Of a stretch of DNA of 64,000 nucleotides, positions 52,591-61,432 are shown one piece after another. A program made the translations under genes and the position numbers. Below the pieces are notes generated by a model, which did not search any database, had not been told where the DNA came from, and saw nothing but the letters and a program-made list of their open reading frames with translations. This DNA is from Sulfurospirillum diekertiae. GTDB taxonomy: Bacteria; Campylobacterota; Campylobacteria; Campylobacterales; Sulfurospirillaceae. How positions within the stretch are numbered: position 1 is the stretch's first letter; each line of letters begins with the position of its first letter. The stretch lies in assembly GCF_002309535.1 (NCBI RefSeq), contig NZ_CP023275.1:1178001-1242000 (forward strand). The letters run 5' to 3'.

Positions 52591-54045
52591 ATGACAACAG
52601 AAACATTGCTAAGCCAACAAGAAGCCGCAATTGCGGAAGTGCTTGCTGCTTACCCTGAAAAGGCGAAAAAAAGTAGAGAAAAACACCTTGGCGTTGATAT
52701 GCCAGAGGGTGTTAAAGGTGCTTGTGATTCAACCAAGAGTAACAAACAAACCGTTCCAGGCGTTATGAGTCAACGTGGTTGTGCTTATGCAGGAAGTAAA
52801 GGTGTTGTTTGGGGTCCAGTGAAAGATATGATTCATATCTCTCATGGACCGGTTGGTTGTGGTCAATATAGCCGCGCAGGTAGAAGAAACTATTACATTG
52901 GTACAACAGGCGTTGATACCTATGTAACGATGAACTTCACAACCGACTATAATGAAAAAGACATCGTTTTTGGTGGCGATAAAAAGCTTAAAGCGGCACT
53001 TGCAGAAATTGATGCACTTTTCCCACTCAATAACGGTATTTCCATTCAAAGTGAATGCCCCATCGGTTTGATTGGTGATGATATTCAAGCAGTAGCCAAA
53101 GGCTACAAAAAAGAGTCTGGCAAGCCTACGGTTGCGGTTTCTTGTGAAGGTTTCCGTGGTGTTTCACAAAGTTTGGGTCACCATATTGCGAACGATATGA
53201 TTCGTGATGAGGTACTTCCAGATAACTCTTATAAAAAAGATTTTGTATCAACTCCGTATGATGTTGCCATCATCGGTGACTATAACATCGGAGGGGACGC
53301 TTGGAGTTCAAGAATTTTACTTGAAGAGATGGGTCTTCGTGTTATCGCTCAATGGAGTGGTGATGCTACTTATAAAGAGTTAACGATCGCTCCAAAAGCG
53401 AAAATAAACCTTCTTCACTGCTACCGAAGTATGAACTATGTTGTTCGTCATATGGAGCAAGAATTTGGCGTGCCTTGGATGGAGTATAACTTCTTTGGTC
53501 CAAGCAAAACAACAGAGAGCTTACGCAAAATTGCAGCGTTCTTTGATGAGACAATTCAAGCTAAAACAGAAGCGGTTATCGCTAAATATACTGAAATGAC
53601 TGATAAAGTCATTGCAAAGTATCGCCCTAAATTAGAAGGCAAAACCGTCATGTTATATGTCGGTGGATTACGTCCTCGCCACGTTATTGGTGCTTACGAA
53701 GATTTGGGAATGAAAATTATCGGTACAGGTTATGAGTTCGGACATGGTGATGACTATAAACGTACCAAAGATGAGCTTAGTGGCTCAACCTTGATCTATG
53801 ACGATACCAACGAGTACGAATTAGAGCAATTTGTCAAAAGACTGAAACCTGATCTTGTAGCAAGCGGTGTAAAAGAGAAGTACGTTTTCCAAAAAATGGG
53901 TTTACCATTTAGACAAATGCACTCTTGGGATTATAGTGGTCCGTATCATGGATACGATGCCTTTGCAATTTTTGCAAAAGACATGGATTTGGCGTTGAAC
54001 TCCCCAGTATGGGCTCACACCAAAGCACCATGGGAATCTAAATAA
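52591..54045 (+). CDS. nifD: NifD, nitrogenase MoFe protein alpha subunit
   Basis: The 484-residue protein carries the P-cluster cysteines C64, C90 and C156 and the FeMo-co ligands C277 ([11 protein letters not shown]) and H453 (PYHGYDAF). The [17 protein letters not shown] and [12 protein letters not shown] blocks are typical. The sequence SISL-type V/Fe signatures and a delta-subunit gene are absent, so it is Mo-type. It is 10 bases before nifK. It binds the active-site cofactor and reduces N2. Confidence 0.97.
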   Translation: MTTETLLSQQEAAIAEVLAAYPEKAKKSREKHLGVDMPEGVKGACDSTKSNKQTVPGVMSQRGCAYAGSKGVVWGPVKDMIHISHGPVGCGQYSRAGRRNYYIGTTGVDTYVTMNFTTDYNEKDIVFGGDKKLKAALAEIDALFPLNNGISIQSECPIGLIGDDIQAVAKGYKKESGKPTVAVSCEGFRGVSQSLGHHIANDMIRDEVLPDNSYKKDFVSTPYDVAIIGDYNIGGDAWSSRILLEEMGLRVIAQWSGDATYKELTIAPKAKINLLHCYRSMNYVVRHMEQEFGVPWMEYNFFGPSKTTESLRKIAAFFDETIQAKTEAVIAKYTEMTDKVIAKYRPKLEGKTVMLYVGGLRPRHVIGAYEDLGMKIIGTGYEFGHGDDYKRTKDELSGSTLIYDDTNEYELEQFVKRLKPDLVASGVKEKYVFQKMGLPFRQMHSWDYSGPYHGYDAFAIFAKDMDLALNSPVWAHTKAPWESK

Positions 54046-54055
54046 GGAGAGCACA

Positions 54056-55606
54056 ATGCAAGACGTAGAGAACATAGTAAATGGGCAAAAGCTCTTTTTA
54101 AAACCAGAGTATCAAGATGTTTTTAAAAATAAAAAGCAATTTGAAAGCAGTGCAGGTTCAACCAACCCTGAAAAAGTAATCGAAGTTGCTAAGTGGACAA
54201 CAACATGGGAATACCGTGAGAAAAACTTAGCACGTGAGCACATCACGATTAACCCAGCCAAAGCGTGTCAACCTTTAGGTGCTGTTATGGCAGCACTTGG
54301 GTTTGAAAACACCATGCCGTATGTTCATGGAAGTCACGGTTGTGTGGCTTACTTTAGAAGCTACTTTACACGTCACTTTAAAGAGCCAACACCATGTGTT
54401 TCAGACTCTATGAGTGAAAGTGCAGCGGTTTTTGGTGGTTTGGCAAATATGAAAGAGGGTTTACGTAACTGTAAAGCACTTTACAAACCAGACATGATTG
54501 CTGTTTCTACTACATGTATGGCAGAAGTTATTGGTGATGACTTGAATGCGTTTGTGATCGGTGCTCGTAAAGATGCTGAGGGTGAACTAGATGGTACGCC
54601 AATTCCAGCTGCACACACCCCATCATTTGCAGGTAGCCACGTGACGGGTTATGACAATATGATGAACGCCATTTTGCAAGAGCTCAATCCTGTTGAGGGT
54701 CGTGAGATCGTTAAAGATGAAGAGCGTATCAACATCATTCCTGGTTTTGAACCATACCTTGGAAGCTTGAAAGAAATTAAGAAAATGGCTGCTATGTTTA
54801 GCGACAAAATCGTTATGCTTGGTGACCATGAAGATCAGTGGAATACCCCAGCAGGTGAGTATAAACTCTATGCAGGTGGTACACCTTTAGCGGTTGCAAA
54901 AACAGCAAGCAGCGCAAAAGCGACTATTTCACTTCAAAAGTATTCTACAATCGCCACGGCGAAGATGATTAAAAATGACTGGAAACAAACGTATGCAACC
55001 TGCAACCCAATCGGGTTAGGTGGAACAGATGAGTTTGTAATGAAACTCAGTGAACTTACAGGAAAACCTGTTCCTGCTGAGCTTACAAAACTTCGTGGTC
55101 AACTTGTTGATGCGATGCAAGACAGTTATCCGTATATGCACGGCAAAAAATTCGCCATCTGGGGAGATCCTGACTTCTTGTTAGGTGTTGTTTCTTTCTT
55201 GGTTGAAATGGGTGCTATTCCTGTACACGTTCTTTGCCATAATGCGCCTCGTAAAAACTGGGAAAAAGAGATGCAAGCGATTCTTGACAAATGTACCTTC
55301 AAAGAAGAGTGTCACATTTGGATGGGAAAAGACTTATGGCATTTAAGAAGCCTTATTTTTACGGAGCCAGTAGATTTCATGATTGGTAACGTTTACGGTA
55401 AAGAGTTGTATCGTGATACAAAAGTACCATTGATTCGTATCGGTTTCCCAATCTTCGATAGACATCATCTCCATAGATACTCTATCAGTGGATATGAGGG
55501 TGCGCTTAATCTTTTAACATGGATTACCAACTCCGTCCTAGACGCGTTGGATGAAGAGACAAAAGATATCGCAAAAACAGATTTCTTCTTCGACTGCGTA
55601 AGATAG
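54056..55606 (+). CDS. nifK: NifK, nitrogenase MoFe protein beta subunit
   Basis: The 516-residue protein has the beta-subunit P-cluster cysteines C71, C96 and C154 (NPAKACQPLGA, HGSHGCVAYFR, STTCMAEVIGDD) and the DSMSESAAVFGG block. Together with NifD it forms the alpha2-beta2 MoFe protein. A terminator hairpin follows 12 bases after the stop, so the operon ends here. Confidence 0.97.
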   Translation: MQDVENIVNGQKLFLKPEYQDVFKNKKQFESSAGSTNPEKVIEVAKWTTTWEYREKNLAREHITINPAKACQPLGAVMAALGFENTMPYVHGSHGCVAYFRSYFTRHFKEPTPCVSDSMSESAAVFGGLANMKEGLRNCKALYKPDMIAVSTTCMAEVIGDDLNAFVIGARKDAEGELDGTPIPAAHTPSFAGSHVTGYDNMMNAILQELNPVEGREIVKDEERINIIPGFEPYLGSLKEIKKMAAMFSDKIVMLGDHEDQWNTPAGEYKLYAGGTPLAVAKTASSAKATISLQKYSTIATAKMIKNDWKQTYATCNPIGLGGTDEFVMKLSELTGKPVPAELTKLRGQLVDAMQDSYPYMHGKKFAIWGDPDFLLGVVSFLVEMGAIPVHVLCHNAPRKNWEKEMQAILDKCTFKEECHIWMGKDLWHLRSLIFTEPVDFMIGNVYGKELYRDTKVPLIRIGFPIFDRHHLHRYSISGYEGALNLLTWITNSVLDALDEETKDIAKTDFFFDCVR

Positions 55607-55617
55607 TTTGTTAAGTT

Positions 55618-55643
55618 GAGGGCTTCGGCTCTCTTCTTTTTTA
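55618..55643 (+). terminator. Terminator of nifHDK
   Basis: GAGGGC-TTCG-GCTCTC (one G-T pair) with a UUCG loop, followed by TTCTTTTTTATTTT. The same stem-loop type ends the gene at 57806. Confidence 0.88.
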
Positions 55644-56009
55644 TTTTCCGCCTTTACCATTTCCACTATTTCCTCCTTTTCCACTTCCATTGCATGCACC
55701 AGCAGAAGAGCTGGAACTATTACTATTTGAGCTTCTTCCTGTAAGCGTATTGATTTGTTGCGTTTGAATATCTTCACTTTTTTCAGCACTTAGCTCAGAC
55801 ATCAGTTGCTCTCGTTTGGCTTCATTTTCAACTCTAGCACGTTCTTTAATCGCTTGAATATAGCGGTGTCGGTATTGTCTTGGCGCAGAGTGCATTTGGG
55901 TAGTGAGTTCATCCATGTTTTGGGTCTTTTGTATCTCTTGGGTAATGTCATTATCATCAAGAGCATAAAGCTGTAATGTCAGCAGACAGAAAATCATGGT
56001 GTATTTCAT
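55641..56009 (-). CDS. Secreted small protein with Ser/Gly/Asn-rich tail
   Basis: The 122-residue protein has a signal peptide (about 1-16), a helical charged middle part (RQYRHRYIQAIKERARVENEAKREQLMSEL region) and a low-complexity tail of Ser, Gly, Asn and Lys. Its start overlaps the kinase stop (ATGA), so it belongs to the two-component operon. It resembles the product of 57806 in layout, though not in detailed sequence. A role as a periplasmic partner of the kinase, as CpxP is for CpxA, is a guess. Confidence 0.7.
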   Translation of the reverse strand: MKYTMIFCLLTLQLYALDDNDITQEIQKTQNMDELTTQMHSAPRQYRHRYIQAIKERARVENEAKREQLMSELSAEKSEDIQTQQINTLTGRSSNSNSSSSSAGACNGSGKGGNSGNGKGGK

Positions 56010-57055
56010 GCTTTTTCCTCTTTAGAAAAAAGAAGTGTGATCGATGTTCCTGTCTCTGCATTACTTTCAAGAGTAATTTGAATGACTAAAATATCGCACA
56101 ATTTTTTTACGATATTCAAACCTAACCCCAGCCCTTTTTCGTTCTCTTTATAGTATCGATCGTAAACAAGGCGACAGTTTTTAATACCAATACCTGTATC
56201 ACTGATGTTTACACGGTTCTCTTTATTACTCAGTTTTACGGAACCATTTTTGCGGTTGTATTTACAGGCATTGGAGATGAGATTGTCAAATATACGTGCG
56301 ATCGAATCAGGATCGCTATGAATGATGCAAGGTTCTGTTTCAAAAATAAAGGTCAATTTTGGGTAGAGCTTTTGATAGAGTTTGGCTCTTACATGTAAAA
56401 GTTTTTCAAGATCAACTTCGCCTTTTTTGGGGATAAATCCTTGGTGCAAGATTTCTAAATTTCGGTACAAAGAGGCGATAGTTTTTGCAGCGAGTTCTAT
56501 ACGCTCTAAGGCTTCCGATGGTGCTGTTTTGGCAATGGATTTTGTATTGAGAAGTATGGAGGTTACAGGTGTGTTAAGGTCGTGAATCATATCTTTCAAG
56601 AAACTTTCTAACAGGTAAAGTGCATGTCTGAGTGGATAGAGTGCATAAAACGAATAAAAAAGTGAGAAGGCGATGATGGCACATAAGAGAGCACTATAGA
56701 TTAGAAGAACTTTGTTGATAAGAAGATGGAGTTGTCCCTTATACTCCTTGTCAGACATGATTACTTTGAACATAGAATTTTTCGTGCTTGGAATTGCAAA
56801 ATAACCACACATTCCACGATCGCAAGGCTGTAAATTGAGCTCATCGACACTGTTATCATAAGGAATGACATCGACTTCAAAGGTATAATTTTGAAAATCA
56901 TAGGTAAACGATTTCATTTTCGTGAAAATCTGCTCTTCCATGATGTGTTTTTGTTCACTGTAATAAAAATAGGCAACCAGAGTGGTAAGAAGCATTAATG
57001 TGGCAAAGAAAATACCAAATGTTTTAAAAAAAGCCTCTTTCTCATATTTTCTCAA
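56006..57055 (-). CDS. Two-component sensor histidine kinase
   Basis: The 349-residue protein has two membrane helices (about 10-32 and 110-140) around a small periplasmic domain of about 80 residues that includes a Cys pair (QPCDRGMCGY), a HisKA region with phospho-acceptor His in DMIHDLNTPVTS, and ATPase motifs ISNACKYN, DTGIGI and GLGLGLNIVKKL. The Cys pair may bind metal or respond to redox. Its start overlaps the regulator gene by 14 bases. A palindrome variant at 56388-56399 encodes LHVR. Confidence 0.9.
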   Translation of the reverse strand: MRKYEKEAFFKTFGIFFATLMLLTTLVAYFYYSEQKHIMEEQIFTKMKSFTYDFQNYTFEVDVIPYDNSVDELNLQPCDRGMCGYFAIPSTKNSMFKVIMSDKEYKGQLHLLINKVLLIYSALLCAIIAFSLFYSFYALYPLRHALYLLESFLKDMIHDLNTPVTSILLNTKSIAKTAPSEALERIELAAKTIASLYRNLEILHQGFIPKKGEVDLEKLLHVRAKLYQKLYPKLTFIFETEPCIIHSDPDSIARIFDNLISNACKYNRKNGSVKLSNKENRVNISDTGIGIKNCRLVYDRYYKENEKGLGLGLNIVKKLCDILVIQITLESNAETGTSITLLFSKEEKA

Positions 57056-57677
57056 GACGGTATCCTATGCCTTTGACATTGATAACTTGAAGGGAAAAAC
57101 GCTGTTTGAGTTTGGTTATATGTACACGCAAGGCACTATCGCTGGATTTTTCCATCACGTCAAAAAACTGCTCTTTAAGAATGGTTTGATTTAGATTTCG
57201 TAGGAGTAGATCAAAGATTTCTTTCTCAACAGAGCCAAGATCAATCTCTTTCTCGTTTTGAAAAAGGCGCTTATTCAAAAGATCGTAGGTGATTGAACCA
57301 TACGCTAAAAGGGGATTTTTTTTCAGAATATGCGCTTTAATGCGCACTAAAAGCTCATCAAACTCAAAAGGTTTTTTGATGTAGTCATCACACGCGCTGT
57401 CAAACGCTTTGGTGATGGTTTGAATGTCTTTATAGGCACTGATAAAAAAAGCGGGAGTAGCATCGCCACTTTCACGTAGAAGTTTAAGCAGATCAAGACC
57501 GTTGAGGAGGGGAACGTTGATGTCAAAGAGATAAAGATCAAACGAGGTTTCATACGAATAGGTGAGTGCTTCTTCGCCATCACTGGCATGTACCACTTCA
57601 AAACCTTCACCCATCAGCAGACTTTTGAGGGTCTCACTTAAAAGGTAGTCATCTTCAAGTAATAAGATTTTTGGCAT
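57042..57677 (-). CDS. Two-component response regulator, OmpR/PhoB type
   Basis: The protein of 211 residues (from ATG 57677) has a receiver domain with acidic residues in LLEDDYLL, phospho-acceptor Asp in YLFDINVP, Lys in IKKPFEFDE, and a winged-helix domain ending in VKGIGYRLEKI. ATG 57677 is chosen for the AAGGAGA site and because the receiver begins there; a longer frame to 57782 is unlikely. It pairs with the overlapping kinase gene downstream. Confidence 0.9.
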   Translation of the reverse strand: MPKILLLEDDYLLSETLKSLLMGEGFEVVHASDGEEALTYSYETSFDLYLFDINVPLLNGLDLLKLLRESGDATPAFFISAYKDIQTITKAFDSACDDYIKKPFEFDELLVRIKAHILKKNPLLAYGSITYDLLNKRLFQNEKEIDLGSVEKEIFDLLLRNLNQTILKEQFFDVMEKSSDSALRVHITKLKQRFSLQVINVKGIGYRLEKI

Positions 57678-57710
57678 GGTTTTCTCCTTAGGTAAAGAAT
57701 AGCAAATATC

Positions 57711-57777
57711 TGTTAATGAAGTGTTAAAGTAAAAAAAATTTGTCCTTAACAGTTTGCTAACACTTTCTCCGTATAGT
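57711..57777. promoter_or_regulatory. Divergent operator between regulator and Gly-rich protein genes
   Basis: TGTTAA-TGAAG-TGTTAAAG (57711-57729) is a direct repeat of TGTTAA at 11-base spacing. TTAACA-GTTTG-CTAACAC (57746-57763) is the same pair facing the other way. Such tandem half sites suit OmpR-type dimers and would let the regulator act on both divergent genes. TATAGT (57772-57777) is a likely -10 for the plus-strand gene. Confidence 0.6.
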
Positions 57778-57805
57778 TTCAATATATATCAACAAGGAGG
57801 CAAAG

Positions 57806-58150
57806 ATGAAAAAGAGTCTATTTGTGTGGATGGTTTTAGGTGTCGTTGCATTTGCGGCAGACTATTCAGCCATGAGTGCAACAGAGCTAAGTGCTATGAG
57901 AGGAACGGTTCCTGTCGAAGATAGACCCGCTTTTCAAGCGGCAATGCAAGAAAAAATGCAAACGATGAGTCAAGAAGAGCGTCAAGCTTTCACGCAAGCT
58001 CGCACTTCCAATCCAACAACAGGCAATATGGGGGCAAGTACAGGCGGTACGAATGGCAGTGGTAGCGCTAGTGGTTCAGGTATGGGCAATGGTGGTATGG
58101 GAATGGGTGGCATGGGTAATGGAAAAGGCGGTGGTCGAGGAGGGCGATAA
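57806..58150 (+). CDS. Secreted DUF1104-like protein with Gly-rich tail
   Basis: The 114-residue protein has a signal peptide (about 1-18), a helical DUF1104-type part (MSATELSAMRGTVPVEDRPAFQAAMQEKMQTMSQEER) and a tail of Gly, Asn, Met and Ser repeats. It is divergent from the two-component operon and lies next to shared operator-like repeats, so it is a likely target. Function is unknown; a periplasmic stress or metal-related role is speculation. A terminator follows. Confidence 0.75.
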   Translation: MKKSLFVWMVLGVVAFAADYSAMSATELSAMRGTVPVEDRPAFQAAMQEKMQTMSQEERQAFTQARTSNPTTGNMGASTGGTNGSGSASGSGMGNGGMGMGGMGNGKGGGRGGR

Positions 58151-58166
58151 ACACTCTGGTATGTTA

Positions 58167-58187
58167 GAGAGCTTCGGCTCTCTTTTC
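58167..58187 (+). terminator. Terminator after the Gly-rich protein gene
   Basis: GAGAGC-TTCG-GCTCTC with a UUCG loop, followed by TTTTCTTTTG. Confidence 0.88.
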
Positions 58188-58301
58188 TTTTGTTTTTGAT
58201 TTATTTCTAATCCTATAATTCAATCAATCCTAAATCCAAACTGTGATAAGATAACTTCCACAATTTTACCTGTACATGTGTCAAAACAAAGGAAATTTTT
58301 T

Positions 58302-59867
58302 ATGGGAAATAGTGACGATCTCAAACAGACCAACAAGCTTGTCCTTCGTAATTTGGAACTTGAAGATTACGAGCAAGTTAAAAGAATTATGGATAGAGTT
58401 TATCCGACATTGGGTGGATGGACACCTCTTGAATTTAAAGCACAACTAAGCACCTTTCCTGAAGGGCAAATTTGCATCGAAGATGATGGCAAAGTTATTG
58501 CCGCAGCGCAGAGTTTGATCGTCGATTACGATAAATTTGGCGATCGCCATACGTACAATCAAATTACAGCTAACGGACTCATTTCGACTCATGATCCTAA
58601 AGGCAATACGCTTTATGGCTTAGACATTTATGTCGATCCCGACTATCAAGGGCTTCGCCTTGGGCGTAGACTTTACGATGCACGTAAAGAGCTCTGTTAC
58701 AGACTTAACTTAAAGCGTATTATCGCAGGGGGCCGTATCCCTGGGTATGCCGCTCATGCGCATGAAATGACCCCTTCTAAGTACATCGAACTCGTTAAAG
58801 ACAAAGAGCTCCGCGACCATGTGTTAGGCTTTCAACTTGCCAATGACTTCCATGTTCGTCGTGTGTTAAAAGGCTACCTCAAAGGGGACGCCGCTTCGCG
58901 TGAATACGCCACACTTTTGGAGTGGAGTAATGTGGACTATGAAGAACCGCATACCAACCCAACGGTCAATCGTGGCATCGTGCGTGTGGGCATCGTACAG
59001 TGGCAAATGCGTAGTGTTAAAAGTGTCGAAGAGTTTTTGGATCAGGTCGAATTTTTCGTGGATGCGATGGCAGGCTACAATGCTGATTTTGTGCTGTTCC
59101 CTGAATTTTTCAATGCACCGTTGATGGCTTTGCGCTCCGATGAAAATCCTGAAACAGCGATTCGTACCGTTGCAGCGCATACCGATACGTTGGTGGAAAA
59201 AATAGGGCAGTTTGCCGTGCGTTACAACATCAACATCATCGCAGGCAGTATGCCCGAATACGATGGCAATACACTCTACAACGCCAGTTATTTGTGTCGT
59301 CGTGATGGTACAAAAGATGCGCAGAAAAAACTACACATTACCCCCGATGAAGAGGCGTACTGGGGCATGCACGGCGGCGATAAGCTCTGTGTGTTTGAAA
59401 CCGATGTGGGGCGTGTGGGCATTTTGGTCTGTTACGATGTCGAGTACCCCGAACTTCCACGTCTTTTAGCCGATCAAGGCATTGATATTCTCTTTGTTCC
59501 TTACTGGACAGACACTAAAAACAGTTATTTACGCGTGCGTCGTTGTGCGCAAGCTAGAGCGATTGAAAACGAGTGTTACGTCGCTATTTCAGGCAGTGTG
59601 GGAACCTTGCCTAGAGTGGAGAACATGGACATCCAATATTCTCAAGCAGCGGTTTTTAGCCCCTCCGATTTTGCGTTTCCACATGATGCCATCATCGCTG
59701 AAGCAACGCCAAATACGGAGATGACTTTGGTCGCCGATCTTGATTTGAGTCTTTTAAAAGAGATTCGTGAACGAGGCAGTGTGCGCAATTTACATGCCCG
59801 TCGTAATGATTTGTACAGTTTGCGTTGGAAGGGCGACAAAGATGATTTTGTTGTCGTTAGTGGATAA
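58302..59867 (+). CDS. GNAT acetyltransferase-nitrilase fusion protein
   Basis: The protein of about 521 residues (from ATG 58302, with an AAAGGAAA site) has an N-terminal GNAT domain (about 10-205; GLRLGRRLYDARKEL acetyl-CoA loop) and a C-terminal nitrilase-superfamily amidase domain (about 220-515). The catalytic triad is visible as Glu in LFPEFFNA, Lys in KKLHITPDE and Cys in ILVCYDVEYPE. This two-domain architecture is known in many proteobacteria but its substrate is not established. The next gene starts directly after its stop. Confidence 0.88.
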   Translation: MGNSDDLKQTNKLVLRNLELEDYEQVKRIMDRVYPTLGGWTPLEFKAQLSTFPEGQICIEDDGKVIAAAQSLIVDYDKFGDRHTYNQITANGLISTHDPKGNTLYGLDIYVDPDYQGLRLGRRLYDARKELCYRLNLKRIIAGGRIPGYAAHAHEMTPSKYIELVKDKELRDHVLGFQLANDFHVRRVLKGYLKGDAASREYATLLEWSNVDYEEPHTNPTVNRGIVRVGIVQWQMRSVKSVEEFLDQVEFFVDAMAGYNADFVLFPEFFNAPLMALRSDENPETAIRTVAAHTDTLVEKIGQFAVRYNINIIAGSMPEYDGNTLYNASYLCRRDGTKDAQKKLHITPDEEAYWGMHGGDKLCVFETDVGRVGILVCYDVEYPELPRLLADQGIDILFVPYWTDTKNSYLRVRRCAQARAIENECYVAISGSVGTLPRVENMDIQYSQAAVFSPSDFAFPHDAIIAEATPNTEMTLVADLDLSLLKEIRERGSVRNLHARRNDLYSLRWKGDKDDFVVVSG

Positions 59868-60341
59868 GTGATACGACTTTTCAGCGATGGCAGTGTCAAT
59901 ACCCAAACGCATGTGGGATTTGGTGCTTACCTCCTCGTTCCTGAAAATGCACCTTTAGAAGCGTTTGAGACTTTACATGTAAAGGTAAAAGCCTTTCATC
60001 AAACCTCTTCTACGAAGCTCGAACTTCAGACAGTGCTCTGGGCATTGGACGAGGTAAAAAGCTCTGAGGAAGAGATTACTCTTTACACCGATTCTCAAAA
60101 TATCATCGGTTTACCAAACAGAAGAGAGCGGTTTGAGCGCATGGATTATGCAACGAATCAGAAGAAGAGGCATGAACATGCCACGTTGTACCAAGCCTTT
60201 TATCGGATGATGGATGAGATGAAGTGTTCTTTGATGAAAGTAAAGGGGCATAAGCACACATGCGATAAAGATGCAATCGATCGTTATTTTACCTTAGTTG
60301 ATCGCGCTTCACGTGAGGCACTTCGAAAAAGTGGTCTGTGA
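59868..60341 (+). CDS. RNase H-like protein
   Basis: The 157-residue protein uses a GTG start placed directly after the TAA of the fusion gene. RNase H-type acidic residues are at D7 (SDGS), E52 (TKLELQTV), D75 (YTDSQN) and D145 (LVDRAS). It probably cleaves RNA in RNA-DNA hybrids, although the loops differ from classical RNase HI. A palindrome copy (59972-59983) encodes LHVK at 36-39 within the loop between strands. A further copy follows the stop by 3 bases. Confidence 0.78.
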   Translation: MIRLFSDGSVNTQTHVGFGAYLLVPENAPLEAFETLHVKVKAFHQTSSTKLELQTVLWALDEVKSSEEEITLYTDSQNIIGLPNRRERFERMDYATNQKKRHEHATLYQAFYRMMDEMKCSLMKVKGHKHTCDKDAIDRYFTLVDRASREALRKSGL

Positions 60342-60399
60342 TCGTTTACATGTAAAGAAAGCCAAGAGAAGGGAATCCTTCTCCTAGTGTGTGCAAAGG

Positions 60400-60690
60400 T
60401 TATTTGCCAAAGTGTTTAGAAGCGTGATGTAGTGTTGATTTGGTGGATTGCCAAATGGACTCAACCCCTTTTTTCATTGCATCAAATTTCTCTTCACTCG
60501 CAGCTACAAGTTCTGCAAGTTTGGCTTGACCCTCCTTCATCTTGTCTTCAAGTTGTTTAATCTGTTTATGCATCTCTATTTGAGCATTGGCACTCGCACC
60601 TGAAGCTTCCGCTTTAAATTTATCTACTTGTGCTTTGCAGGTGTCAAATTCTGCTTGTATTTTTTGTTCATAAAGTTTTTTATCACTCAT
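60400..60690 (-). CDS. Small coiled-coil protein
   Basis: The 96-residue protein is almost entirely helical, with heptad-like Leu/Ala spacing and a high content of Lys, Glu and Gln. It resembles the protein encoded at 60760 over most of its length (KLYEQ / ELYEQ start; QLEDKMKEGQAKLAEL / MLESKLEEGRNKLAEL middle), so the two are tandem paralogues. Function unknown; similar small helical proteins occur among stress or polymer-associated proteins. Confidence 0.75.
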   Translation of the reverse strand: MSDKKLYEQKIQAEFDTCKAQVDKFKAEASGASANAQIEMHKQIKQLEDKMKEGQAKLAELVAASEEKFDAMKKGVESIWQSTKSTLHHASKHFGK

Positions 60691-60759
60691 ATTCGATCCT
60701 TTAGTTGTTTGTTATCATAAATATTGATGCAGATGCACGACACACAATGGAATAGAAAA

Positions 60760-61056
60760 CTATGCAGTAGCTTTGAATCTTACAGAAGCATCTTCAAAGG
60801 CAATGACAATAGAATCCCACGTCTCTTCAAAGCTTTTTTTAGTTGATTCAAAGTTGCTTCCTGTTGTTTTATTGAGTTCTGCAAGTTTGTTTCTCCCTTC
60901 TTCAAGCTTACTCTCAAGCATTTTAACATGCTGGTTGAGTTCCACTTGAACATTGGTTCTAGCTGCAAATGATCGTGTTCTAAAGAGGATCATTCCCATT
61001 TTCCATTCGTTAAGTTGCGTCTGTTTTGTTTGTTCGTAAAGTTCTTTACTGCTCAT
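60760..61056 (-). CDS. Small coiled-coil protein, paralogue of its neighbour
   Basis: The 98-residue protein is a paralogue of the 60400 gene product and has the same helical layout, but a more basic central part (FRTRSFAARTNVQ) in place of the Ala/Gly-rich loop. It lies upstream of its paralogue on the same strand. Function unknown. Confidence 0.72.
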   Translation of the reverse strand: MSSKELYEQTKQTQLNEWKMGMILFRTRSFAARTNVQVELNQHVKMLESKLEEGRNKLAELNKTTGSNFESTKKSFEETWDSIVIAFEDASVRFKATA

Positions 61057-61408
61057 TGAAATCCTTTTTTAGGGTCGATTTTATTCGTGTTAGTGTGATA
61101 TGTCATCTGTCCTTGGGTTAGTTCGTAAGTAGATAGTAAAAAAGTGTTGAAACGTTAAGTGTGCAGGGCTTACAAATGTTATTGAGCGATTCTTCCTCTC
61201 AGGACACGCTCGAATACGCCTCATTGTAAAAAATGACATTTAGAATACGGACGATGAGGGGTTGTGGCTGATGTTACAAAGCCAGTGTTCCTATCAACCT
61301 CTTTCACTATACTCTTATTTGAACGATTGTGGTGCTTTTTGAAAATAGAATTGAAATAGAGGGGCGTTTCTTCTTAAAGTACCCATTATCATTTTTTGAA
61401 AACGGTTT
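61057..61408. other. Intergenic region without recognised gene
   Basis: About 350 bases between the coiled-coil gene and the chemoreceptor-like gene. I see no open frame with family resemblance, no tRNA fold and no promoter that stands out. Confidence 0.5.
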
Positions 61409-61430
61409 GAGAGGTTACATGTAACCTCTC
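61409..61430. terminator. Perfect 22-bp palindrome with TTACATGTAA core
   Basis: GAGAGGTTACA and TGTAACCTCTC form an unbroken palindrome, 2 bases from the chemoreceptor-like stop codon. The core differs from the common 12-mer at both outer positions (G and C replace T and A), yet symmetry is kept. Confidence 0.75.
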
Positions 61431-61432
61431 TT

